Position numbers and translations under genes: made by a program. The notes beneath the pieces were generated by a model. The model was not told the origin of the DNA. It was given only the letters and a program-made list of their open reading frames with translations, and did not search any database. DNA of 26,276 bases from Vulcanisaeta sp. UBA163 (GTDB taxonomy: Archaea; Thermoproteota; Thermoprotei; Thermoproteales; Thermocladiaceae), in the NCBI GenBank assembly GCA_002496475.1, contig DAJV01000082.1:1-26276 (forward strand), in the 5' to 3' direction. Of the stretch, positions 14,875-22,217 are shown piece by piece (the stretch's first letter is position 1; each line of letters starts with the position of its first letter).

Positions 14875-15786
14875 TTATATACTGTATTTAATTGATAAGT
14901 AGTCGTGTGGTGGTACGATTATGGGTATTAACTGGGAAATATTTGCATCCAACGAGAGGCCCTTTATCGAGCCCTCCCTAGGTTTAAAGTCAAGGTTGAA
15001 ATGAACAGCATCATCACTCCAGTTCCCCATGAACAAAACTCCATGATTATTCACAGACTCTATTTGGGCATATACGTGGGTGTTCATGATCTTCCTAACC
15101 GCACGATCATTCCTAAGTACTATCCTGCCACCATTAATATTAATATTCAAGTCGCTGATTACATACGCGCGATTTAGGTTCATTATGAGGATCACATAGT
15201 GATTATCGAGGTACATAAGAACCCAATTAAGGTGTTGCAGGATCTTAACATCCATAGTAATATGAAGAGGCCACATAACTGGATCAAATAATGACAAGAA
15301 TGTTAGGTGCTTCAGCTCGTTATTAGATGATGAGTGTAATAACTCACTAAACACATTAAGACTCAGCATGGGCATGTTGTATCTATTAAAGGCTATGGAT
15401 AACTTCGATAACTCCTCCGGGTTTAATTCATGAATCCTCAGGTAATAACCATATAAGGTATTAACAGCATTATTATATTCATACAACCTATTTGCAAGGC
15501 ATAATAATTGATCAGGGCATTTATTTCTTAATTCTCTCCTGGTTTTCATTAACTCGTTCTTCAATTTCATGACTATTCCTACGCTTCTTTCTTCCCGTAA
15601 TCGCTTATGGATACTTAAATATCTAATTAATGGGTCATTATCGGCGCAATCCTCAACCCCAATACCAAGTAGTTCATAGGCATTCCATAACCATGACGCA
15701 AGATTACACCGAGGCCTTGCATCAATGCCTCCACCTAGGTTTAAGGTGTAGTCCCTCCTTGATGTAAATATTTCAATGCGTGCCAT
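14875..15786 (-). CDS. Unrecognised 303-residue protein, last gene of the glmS operon
   Basis: I do not recognise this family. The N-terminus (IEIFTSRRDYTLNLGGGID) looks like beta strands. Residues about 60-165 are largely helical with charged stretches, and the last about 100 residues (from HYVILIMNLNRAYVI on) look beta-rich, ending in PPHDYLSIKYSI. That last part recalls the C-terminal beta domain of some carbohydrate-acting enzymes, a weak impression. There is no signal peptide or transmembrane helix. It starts 7 nt after the stop of the GlmU-like nucleotidyltransferase gene, which itself overlaps glmS, so the three are almost surely cotranscribed. A role in amino-sugar or sugar-nucleotide metabolism is therefore likely, by context only. 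Confidence 0.8.
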   Translation of the reverse strand: MARIEIFTSRRDYTLNLGGGIDARPRCNLASWLWNAYELLGIGVEDCADNDPLIRYLSIHKRLREERSVGIVMKLKNELMKTRRELRNKCPDQLLCLANRLYEYNNAVNTLYGYYLRIHELNPEELSKLSIAFNRYNMPMLSLNVFSELLHSSSNNELKHLTFLSLFDPVMWPLHITMDVKILQHLNWVLMYLDNHYVILIMNLNRAYVISDLNININGGRIVLRNDRAVRKIMNTHVYAQIESVNNHGVLFMGNWSDDAVHFNLDFKPREGSIKGLSLDANISQLIPIIVPPHDYLSIKYSI

Positions 15787-15793
15787 GGACTAA

Positions 15794-16990
15794 TCATTTC
15801 AATATTGATAGTGGTTGTATGTATTTACTATGTTCGATTATGGTTCCTGGATATATCACAGTGTTAGCTCCTATTCTAGTCTTAGGCCCAACTATGGCAC
15901 CTAACTTAGCCAACTGCTTCCCTTTAACAATAACGGGCGACAGATGTGAAACCTCGACGCCACTTGGCAGCACGTTCAGTGTAACAACGCCAGGCTCCAC
16001 GGTGCTCTCATCACCGATTATTGAACTGCCTATGAATGAGCCTCTACCCACCGTAGCCCTATACCCAATTAATGACTCTGTTATCTCGGTATCGGCTCCA
16101 ATCACCGACTCTCCCTCAAGTGACGTATAGTTCCTAATTATTGCATTATTACCAATATATGTACTTCTCCCTATGTACACAGGTCCTCGTATTATTGCGC
16201 CATGGTCTATCCTGGCGCCCTCATCGATTATTACAGGGCCCTCTATAACCGCCCTCGGTGAAACATCAGCATCTTTACTAATCCTAGTCTCCCTCAAGTC
16301 ACTAATTAGGTACCTTATTGTGCTCAGTAAATCCCATGGGTAACTAACGTCAACAAACCAGCCGCTCCAAAGCGCAGTATTAACATTGCCCTTAAATCCC
16401 CTCAGAGCCTCATTAATGTCGCCATTAAACTCGCTCAATAAGGCCAGGAACTCCTTTTCAGCAATAAGCACCCCGGTCCATGCATAACCTGCCCTGTGTT
16501 CCGAGACCTTATTTATAAATACATTATCATTTATCTGAACCTCGAAATAGCCCTGCAAGTCAGATAATGGGGTCATTAATACCGTTACCGGTTTTCCAGA
16601 GTTCACATGACTATTTAATGCCAGTTCGTAGGCTTCCTGCGGCAGTACTACATCACCGAAGGATATTATAGTGGTACCTTTACTCGCGATTTCTTTAACC
16701 ATTTTCAGGGCGCTATTAATATCATCACCCTTCTGCCCAATACTCTCCAGTGAAACCTTATCGAAATAACGCCCTAATTCATTACTGATTCTCAATGGGT
16801 TCCTGGATATTATATAAATACTCCTTAACCCCAGCCATACCAGGTTTCTCACGGGGTAATAAATGAGTGGTTTCCCCAATACCATTATTAACGGCTTCTC
16901 TAGGTAAGGCGTTAATGGTTCCATGTTAGTTCCTCTACCACCACCCAAGACAACCCCAATGACCTCCCTGGAATACGCCATACTAATCAC
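15794..16990 (-). CDS. GlmU-like sugar-1-phosphate nucleotidyltransferase with left-handed beta-helix
   Basis: The N-terminal half is a nucleotidyltransferase domain with the loop VVLGGGRGTNMEPLTP (residues 13-28) and Asp113 (SFGDVVL) as probable metal ligand. From about 242 the protein carries hexapeptide repeats (GPVIIDEGARIDHGAIIRG and following) that build a left-handed beta-helix, as in bifunctional GlmU and archaeal relatives of ST0452. Next to glmS it probably serves UDP-GlcNAc synthesis. The signature loop is unusual: the family's GTR is GTN here (Asn22) and PKPL is EKPL (Glu31), so activity or specificity may differ. GTG 16990 overlaps the glmS stop as GTGA, a sign of translational coupling; ATG 16981 is an alternative start. 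Confidence 0.87.
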   Translation of the reverse strand: MISMAYSREVIGVVLGGGRGTNMEPLTPYLEKPLIMVLGKPLIYYPVRNLVWLGLRSIYIISRNPLRISNELGRYFDKVSLESIGQKGDDINSALKMVKEIASKGTTIISFGDVVLPQEAYELALNSHVNSGKPVTVLMTPLSDLQGYFEVQINDNVFINKVSEHRAGYAWTGVLIAEKEFLALLSEFNGDINEALRGFKGNVNTALWSGWFVDVSYPWDLLSTIRYLISDLRETRISKDADVSPRAVIEGPVIIDEGARIDHGAIIRGPVYIGRSTYIGNNAIIRNYTSLEGESVIGADTEITESLIGYRATVGRGSFIGSSIIGDESTVEPGVVTLNVLPSGVEVSHLSPVIVKGKQLAKLGAIVGPKTRIGANTVIYPGTIIEHSKYIQPLSILK

Positions 16991-18822
16991 TCCACTGTTA
17001 CTGTCTTGGCTAAATTCCTCGGTTTATCCGGGTCATAACCTCGAGCTACCGCTGTGTAATAGGCAAGTAACTGCATGGGCACTATGTATATTACCGGGGC
17101 CACCCTATAATCAATGCTGGGCATCTCTAGGGTAACATTCAGTAACTCCCTGAACTTACCCACGTACTTATCAGGTACAAGCCCTATTGTGTACGCATCC
17201 CTAGCCTTCATCTCCATGACATTGCCGAGCATGGCATCCACGTTATCATCATCCAGAATAGAGAAGACAACGGGATAATTCCCCTCAACCAGTGCAATGG
17301 GGCCATGCTTGCTCTCACCAGCAGGATAAGCCTCAGCATGTATATAGGCTATCTCCTTCAGTTTCAGGGCGCCCTCCATACTCAGCGATACGCCAATGCC
17401 CCTACCCAGGTAATAGGCACTTTGCTTTTTGCTCATGAGCTCACTGAGCATCTTCACCTTACCCTCAGTCTTAGTAATAACACCTTGTAGTAGTCCGGGT
17501 ATTTTACTAATTATATCCATGGCATTCCTATACTCATTCATTGTTAACTTGCCCATTGCAACCCCAACCTTAAGGGTGAGTATTGTTAACACTATTAATT
17601 GAGTTGTGAAGGTCTTTGTAGCAGCCACGCCAATTTCAGGGCCTGCCCTGGTATACAAAACATAATTGGACTCCCTGGGTATTGCGCTATCAACTACATT
17701 GGAAATAGCAATGATTTTGGCGCCTCTCTCCTTGAACTCTCTAACAGCGATCAACGTATCAATAGTCTCTCCTGACTGACTTATGGCTATTACGGCGTCA
17801 TCATCATTAACCGCATTCAGGTACTTCCTATATTCGGAGGATATTAACGTGTGAGTATCTAAACCAAGCATTGAGGTAAGTAAGTAATCACCAACAAGTC
17901 CGGCGTGGTATGAAGTACCTGCGCCAATTATGAGTATTTTTCTGGAATCCAGGATTGCATTCACCACCTTATTGAATGCCTCCTCGTCAATACCGGCCAG
18001 GGTTGAATTAATGGCTGTAGGTTGCTCATGTATCTCCTTCAGCATAAAATGTGGATAACCCTCCTTACTCGCCATCTCCGGGGTCCAACTAATTAGCCTA
18101 ATTCTCTCCTCAATATTAATAGGAACACCATTTCTCTCAATATACGCCTTGCCTGGTTCAATGTAGCCGTACTCCCCATCCCTGAGTACGATAACGGTAT
18201 TTGTATACTCAAGGAAGGCCGGTATATCGCTGGCAACGAAGTTGGTGCCGTTACCAATACCGACCACGAGAGGTGACGTGTTTCTCGCGAAGTAAAGCCT
18301 ATTGGGTTCCTGGGCCATCGCCACAACAAATGCATAAGCGCCCCTTAATTTTGATAGAGCCGCCTTAAATGCGTCAAACGGCTTATAACCAAGCTTGAGA
18401 TATTCCTCAATCAAGTGGGCAACAACCTCAGTGTCAGTCTCGCTCTTAAATACGTGACCTCTCCTAATGAGTTCCTCCTTAAGCTCTAGGAAGTTTGAAA
18501 TTATGCCGTTATGGATCACGGCCACCGTGCCCGAGCAATCAGTGTGAGGATGAGAATTCTCGTCACTTGGCTTGCCATGGGTTGCCCACCTAGTGTGTCC
18601 CATGGCTGTCGTGCCGTCGACACTATCGAAGTTTAACCTACCGTTTACCTCAGCTATCTTACCCTTACCCTTCCTAACCTCTATGTAATTATCCTTAATA
18701 ACAGCAATACCAACTGAGTCATAACCCCTATACTCAAGTTTCTCGAGACATCTTCTAATGACTTTACCAATGGGTTCCCTGAGGTTGTTTGGCAATGACG
18801 TAATACCAATAATACCGCACAT
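16987..18822 (-). CDS. glmS: Glutamine-fructose-6-phosphate aminotransferase (isomerizing)
   Basis: GlmS makes glucosamine-6-phosphate from fructose-6-phosphate and glutamine, the first step to UDP-GlcNAc. At 611 residues it is full length. Cys2, exposed by removal of Met, is the glutaminase nucleophile (MCGIIGI); the amidotransferase domain includes GHTRWATHG and HNGIISN. Two SIS isomerase domains follow, with GAGTSYHAG and ISQSGETIDT in the first and LGRGIGVSLSMEGALKLKE in the second, and the C-terminus DKPRNLAKTVTVE is the family's usual end. A TATA-like ATTAATAAAT at 18851-18860 precedes the ATG by about 33 nt. I see no room for a glmS ribozyme in the short leader. It heads an operon with a nucleotidyltransferase and an unknown protein. 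Confidence 0.97.
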   Translation of the reverse strand: MCGIIGITSLPNNLREPIGKVIRRCLEKLEYRGYDSVGIAVIKDNYIEVRKGKGKIAEVNGRLNFDSVDGTTAMGHTRWATHGKPSDENSHPHTDCSGTVAVIHNGIISNFLELKEELIRRGHVFKSETDTEVVAHLIEEYLKLGYKPFDAFKAALSKLRGAYAFVVAMAQEPNRLYFARNTSPLVVGIGNGTNFVASDIPAFLEYTNTVIVLRDGEYGYIEPGKAYIERNGVPINIEERIRLISWTPEMASKEGYPHFMLKEIHEQPTAINSTLAGIDEEAFNKVVNAILDSRKILIIGAGTSYHAGLVGDYLLTSMLGLDTHTLISSEYRKYLNAVNDDDAVIAISQSGETIDTLIAVREFKERGAKIIAISNVVDSAIPRESNYVLYTRAGPEIGVAATKTFTTQLIVLTILTLKVGVAMGKLTMNEYRNAMDIISKIPGLLQGVITKTEGKVKMLSELMSKKQSAYYLGRGIGVSLSMEGALKLKEIAYIHAEAYPAGESKHGPIALVEGNYPVVFSILDDDNVDAMLGNVMEMKARDAYTIGLVPDKYVGKFRELLNVTLEMPSIDYRVAPVIYIVPMQLLAYYTAVARGYDPDKPRNLAKTVTVE

Positions 18823-18850
18823 AAATAGGCGGGGAATAACTTACTAAAGA

Positions 18851-18860
18851 ATTAATAAAT
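18851..18860 (-). promoter_or_regulatory. TATA-like element of glmS
   Basis: The minus strand reads ATTTATTAAT, centred about 33 nt before the glmS ATG. It sits between the nep1 stop and glmS, so glmS is transcribed on its own and not from nep1. Confidence 0.45.
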
Positions 18861-18870
18861 GTTTAGAGCA

Positions 18871-19557
18871 TTAAGCAAGGAGTCCCAGTCTCATCTCTAA
18901 TGCACTTAATAATCTACACATGATTGTCGCGGTATCCATTACGTACCTGCTAATCCTAAAAACATCATCCGCCAAGGAATAGGTACCTTCCTCAAACGAA
19001 CCCCTGGGAAAAGCACCAATCATAACCAGGGGCTTTTTAAAACTAAGGACATAATCTATGAAAACCGACATAGGTACTTCCCTTCCTTTAACGTCATCAA
19101 GTAATATCCTTCGATCAGGCGACTCAACGCTAAGTACATGATTAATACTACCCACGACACTGAAGAGGGGCTTACCCACCGGCGGAACCCTACCTTCCCT
19201 AAACAATTGACTCATTAAACCAATGAAGTTATTGTAGTTTCTTGGTACGCGGGTTTCTGGATCAACATAAATCACCAAATTATTCACCGTATGAATGTAT
19301 GTCTTTACCAATTTATTACGTGCAAGAATACTGCCCTGTATTAGTAATAGTGCTTGGTGCACGATATCCGGTCTTCCGCGTTTCTCAGCTTTAAATAAAC
19401 CAAGCATTGCCCTGTGGTGCCGAGCCCTATCAAGGATTAAATACTTGGGAGTTTCCCGTCTTTTTCTTGCATCGCTAATGATTACTGGGTCATTCAATAA
19501 TTCCCCTGGAATCGTCTCAAGCGCAGACTCAGCCAGTAAAATTACTAATTCCTCCAC
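18871..19557 (-). CDS. nep1: Nep1/Emg1 rRNA pseudouridine N1-methyltransferase
   Basis: Nep1 methylates N1 of a pseudouridine in the small-subunit rRNA loop (hypermodified in helix 35) and helps assemble the subunit. The 228-residue protein has the SPOUT-family features: LAESALETIPGE near 8-19, RGRPDIVHQALL near 60-71, YIHTVNN with the TRVPRNYNNF block (residues about 87-112), and the SAM-binding knot near MIGAFPRGSF. Length is normal. Translation starts at GTG 19557, 21 nt after the stop of the GNAT gene on the same strand, so the two are probably cotranscribed. The N-terminal Met is encoded by GTG in an SD-poor context. Confidence 0.93.
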   Translation of the reverse strand: MEELVILLAESALETIPGELLNDPVIISDARKRRETPKYLILDRARHHRAMLGLFKAEKRGRPDIVHQALLLIQGSILARNKLVKTYIHTVNNLVIYVDPETRVPRNYNNFIGLMSQLFREGRVPPVGKPLFSVVGSINHVLSVESPDRRILLDDVKGREVPMSVFIDYVLSFKKPLVMIGAFPRGSFEEGTYSLADDVFRISRYVMDTATIMCRLLSALEMRLGLLA

Positions 19558-19578
19558 AAAGGAGCAAGGCGTCCTCTC

Positions 19579-20073
19579 TTAATTTAAGAATTGGTCAACA
19601 TTTATACTTTGTAAATTAAATACGGCTGTGCATTCCTCATACATGCACTTTATTGTTCCATGGAATTTCCTGGATATGGCTAGTATCCTGTAATTATCGG
19701 GCGTAGTGTGCGCCACCAGTGTTTTGGCGCCTTTCCTCTTTAGTTCACTCATTGCGTATGCAACAAGCCCCGTGCCAATGCCCTTACCTTGGTGATTATC
19801 CTTAACAACAATGGCAATTTCGTAGCATCCATCACTCAAATAAACGGTCTCCAGGACACCGACTAGTTCATTATTTAAGAAGGCTCCGTAAACAGCATTA
19901 CGTGGGTCAGAAAATACAGACTTTATGTACTTCTCGAAATCCTTGAAGAAGCCTCTAAACCTGTGGTAAATGCTTTCACTACTCAATGAGTTGTAGAGCT
20001 CAATTATCAATTTACTCTCATTACTCCTTAATTCCCTGAATTCAAGCTTGGCTAATGTTTTTGCAACGCTCAT
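19579..20073 (-). CDS. GNAT-family N-acetyltransferase
   Basis: This 164-residue single-domain acetyltransferase has the acetyl-CoA-binding motif A, VVKDNHQGKGIGTGLVAYA, with QGKGIG at 95-100. A downstream motif-B-like stretch (LVAHTTPDNYRILAISRKF) follows. The N-terminal segment SSESIYHRFRGFFK is like that of the GNAT domain found in Pat-type protein acetyltransferases and at the C-terminus of ADP-forming acyl-CoA synthetases, where the sequence (L)S.ES.Y.RF is common. That makes a protein lysine acetyltransferase plausible, but the substrate is not certain. It is upstream of nep1 and has its own TATA-like TTTAAAT (20103-20110) and a palindrome in the leader. Confidence 0.87.
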   Translation of the reverse strand: MSVAKTLAKLEFRELRSNESKLIIELYNSLSSESIYHRFRGFFKDFEKYIKSVFSDPRNAVYGAFLNNELVGVLETVYLSDGCYEIAIVVKDNHQGKGIGTGLVAYAMSELKRKGAKTLVAHTTPDNYRILAISRKFHGTIKCMYEECTAVFNLQSINVDQFLN

Positions 20074-20074
20074 T

Positions 20075-20100
20075 TTGGATCAAGCATGATCGCTATCCAA
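20075..20100. promoter_or_regulatory. Nested inverted repeats in the leader of the GNAT gene
   Basis: TTGGAT (20075-20080) pairs with ATCCAA (20095-20100), and within it GATCA (20078-20082) pairs with TGATC (20087-20091) around a 4-nt spacer. The element lies between the TATA-like site at 20103-20110 and the ATG at 20073, where a repressor would block initiation. The related string GATCATGCTT also occurs at 20783-20792 in front of rps13. Confidence 0.35.
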
Positions 20101-20174
20101 TGATTTAAATTACTTTCTCTTCGGGTGTAAAATGTGGCTAGTAGAAGTACCATCTACAAAAGCATAATGTAGAC

Positions 20175-20215
20175 TCTGCATGAACAGCATCATATGCAAT
20201 AGAATTGAATGCAGA
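20175..20215. other. Inverted repeat in the rps13-GNAT spacer
   Basis: TCTGCAT (20175-20181) and ATGCAGA (20209-20215) can form a 7-bp stem with a 27-nt loop that holds a small inner stem (GCAT/ATGC). In the minus-strand transcript it would lie about 80 nt after the rps13 stop. It may be part of the 3' untranslated region; nothing else is seen in this 220-nt spacer apart from the GNAT promoter. Confidence 0.3.
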
Positions 20216-20295
20216 AAAATAACATATAAGTGACTAACATTGAATATAGCATTATTGGGTCGAATAATTAATTGAAAAATGACCAGGTAACTTAA

Positions 20296-20778
20296 CTACT
20301 GCTTTCCTCCTCCTGCGCCACCTGCTCCTCCGGCTGCCTTTCCCTTCGACACGCCCACCGTTAAGCCTAACCTACCTGTTGACCTTGTTCTCTGACCCCT
20401 AACCTTAAGCCCTAGGTTATGCCTAATGCCCCTCCAGCTTCTCAGTTTTTTCATTAAATCCACATCCCTTCTGGCAGACAATACCAAGTCAGCGCCTAGG
20501 AGGTGCATATTACGCCCGGTTTCTGGGTCCTTGGGTCTATTCACGAACCAACCTGGTGCAAATTGATATAGATTCCTTACAGCCCAGTCAAGCTTTCTAA
20601 TTGTCTCATCATCAAGTTGCCCAAGTCTAATTAACGGGTTTACCCCTAGGTATCTGCATACGGCATATGCAGTGGATATGCCAATGCCCCTAATCCTAGT
20701 TAATGCATAAACCACTGGCTTGAATCCGTCCAGGTCAGTATCACCGATCCTCACTATCTGCTTGATTTCCTGGGACAT
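20296..20778 (-). CDS. rps13: 30S ribosomal protein S13
   Basis: S13 sits in the head of the small subunit and contacts the P-site tRNA and the large subunit. The 160-residue protein shows the family's helix-two-turns-helix (RIRGIGISTAYAVCRYLG, residues about 28-45) and the basic C-terminal RSWRGIRHNLGLKVRGQRT (near 118-136). It has a short extra tail of Gly, Ala and Lys (AAGGAGGAGGGKQ). A TATA-like TTTAAATT at 20803-20810 is about 28 nt before the ATG. The usual archaeal neighbours rps4, rps11 and rpoD are absent, so the gene stands alone downstream of a nucleotidyltransferase gene. Confidence 0.96.
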   Translation of the reverse strand: MSQEIKQIVRIGDTDLDGFKPVVYALTRIRGIGISTAYAVCRYLGVNPLIRLGQLDDETIRKLDWAVRNLYQFAPGWFVNRPKDPETGRNMHLLGADLVLSARRDVDLMKKLRSWRGIRHNLGLKVRGQRTRSTGRLGLTVGVSKGKAAGGAGGAGGGKQ

Positions 20779-20802
20779 TCAGGATCATGCTTTGTGTGGG
20801 TA

Positions 20803-20810
20803 TTTAAATT
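20803..20810 (-). promoter_or_regulatory. TATA-like element of rps13
   Basis: AATTTAAA on the minus strand lies about 28 nt before the rps13 ATG, next to the stop codon of the upstream nucleotidyltransferase gene. It gives rps13 its own nearly leaderless transcript. Confidence 0.5.
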
Positions 20811-20816
20811 TTAATT

Positions 20817-21935
20817 TCAGGGTATGATCTCGCCATCCTTATAAAACGACTCCATTATTTCCCTATATGGGCCGATCTTCGCATTCTTTGCTATGAACAC
20901 GTAGTCCTTCACGTAAACCCCATCACCAATTACGGAACCATCCTCAATCCTTACCCACTTGCCAATGTATGTATTACTCCCTATGATTGCGCCTGATATA
21001 TATGATCCATCGCATAGTGATGATCCGTCAAAAATTAAAGAATTCAGGATCTTAGTTGTGTTGCCTATTTTGGAGTTTTTATGCACTATTACATTAGGGC
21101 CGATCTCTGTATTATTTCCGATCACTACGTTCGGTCCTAGATAAACTGGTGGTTGTATTGTCACCGTGGAGCGCAAGTCAGTGTTTATACAATGATTATT
21201 AGTACCTGAGCACCTATTGGCTAGAACCCTAAAATTTGCCCTTAGGTAATCCTCGGGTGTTCCTATGTCAAACCAAAGCCCATTGTGTATATACCCATAC
21301 ACACCACCTGTCCTTAACAACCTAGGTATTACATCCGTAGCCAGCTTAACCTGTCCCTCCGGGTTTCTTGGTATCAATTTAATGATTTCCTTGGTAAATA
21401 CATAAAAACCAGCATTAATTAGGTTAGAACCTACGTACTGCTTAGGCTTCTCTATGAATTCTATTATTCTATTATTCTCGTCTAATTGGGCGACACCATA
21501 CCTCGACACATCATCGACTTTAGTGAGGGTTATTGTTGCAAGGCCGCTTACCTTCTCGTGAAAGTTTATGAGTTCGGTTGTGCTTATGTCACTAAAGATG
21601 TCGCCGTAAACCACGAGGAACGTGTCCGACAGTTCGTACTTCTCATCAATCAACGGTATTGGGCCCGCATCGCCCAATGGTTTGTTCTCCGTTACGAATA
21701 CAAGCCTGTCCTTAAACTCAGTCCATGTGCTTTCCATGTGCTCCTTAATTAGGTCACCCATGTACCTTATTGATATGAAGATTCTATTCAGTGGTATCTT
21801 TGTTATGGATTCCATAATCCAGTCAATGATTTCCCTATCAAGGATAGGGAGGAGTGGTTTCGGACGTGAATAGCTAAGGGGCCTAAGTCTGGTTGCTAAT
21901 CCGCCAGCAAGTATTACCGCATCATAACCCTTCAT
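20817..21935 (-). CDS. Sugar-1-phosphate nucleotidyltransferase (mannose/glucose-1-phosphate type)
   Basis: The 372-residue protein joins a nucleotidyltransferase domain to a beta-helix tail. The signature loop is ILAGGLATRLRPLSYSRPKP (residues 8-27), with Arg16 and Lys26 present. PLGDAGPI lies near 86-93, and YGDIF with Asp112 is the metal site. INAGFYVF and WFDIGTPEDY are typical of GDP-mannose and glucose-1-phosphate transferases. From about 255, hexapeptide repeats (VYLGPNVVIGNNTEIGPN) form a left-handed beta-helix. It likely makes GDP-mannose or UDP/dTDP-glucose for glycoproteins or glycolipids; nucleotide and sugar are not decided by sequence. A/T-rich TATA candidates at 21945-21962 precede the ATG. 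Confidence 0.9.
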   Translation of the reverse strand: MKGYDAVILAGGLATRLRPLSYSRPKPLLPILDREIIDWIMESITKIPLNRIFISIRYMGDLIKEHMESTWTEFKDRLVFVTENKPLGDAGPIPLIDEKYELSDTFLVVYGDIFSDISTTELINFHEKVSGLATITLTKVDDVSRYGVAQLDENNRIIEFIEKPKQYVGSNLINAGFYVFTKEIIKLIPRNPEGQVKLATDVIPRLLRTGGVYGYIHNGLWFDIGTPEDYLRANFRVLANRCSGTNNHCINTDLRSTVTIQPPVYLGPNVVIGNNTEIGPNVIVHKNSKIGNTTKILNSLIFDGSSLCDGSYISGAIIGSNTYIGKWVRIEDGSVIGDGVYVKDYVFIAKNAKIGPYREIMESFYKDGEIIP

Positions 21936-21985
21936 ATACTAAGTAATAAATCATTAAATTATTTTAATTTAACGCACCATGGATT

Positions 21986-22026
21986 ACCCTGGAATGATGA
22001 ATTGCGGATAATGTATTTCCCAGGGT
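21986..22026. other. Inverted repeat in the divergent spacer before the helical-repeat gene
   Basis: ACCCTGG (21986-21992) and CCAGGGT (22020-22026) can form a 7-bp stem around 27 nt. The spacer 21936-22217 also holds the promoters of both flanking genes. The loop contains AATGATGA, like a box C, but no matching CTGA box D, so I do not call an sRNA. Confidence 0.3.
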
Positions 22027-22217
22027 TAGGCACTGTCTCTGCCTTTGGGATCTTTTAAGGTCACTGCGGTTCTCAACAACTCTTATGAATAGGTATTTCA
22101 AAGCTTGTAAGGTTTAAATTTACGTTTTCTTCGATTACTGTTCTCTATCTGCGGAAAGCCATAGGCAGGAAGCAATAAGGAATTAAATAACTGGGTTTGC
22201 TTCATGGCTAGAGTTGT

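Noticed and set aside
21993..22060. Possible box C/D RNA from AATGATGA
   Set aside because: No CTGA box D at a usable distance and no box C'/D' pair.
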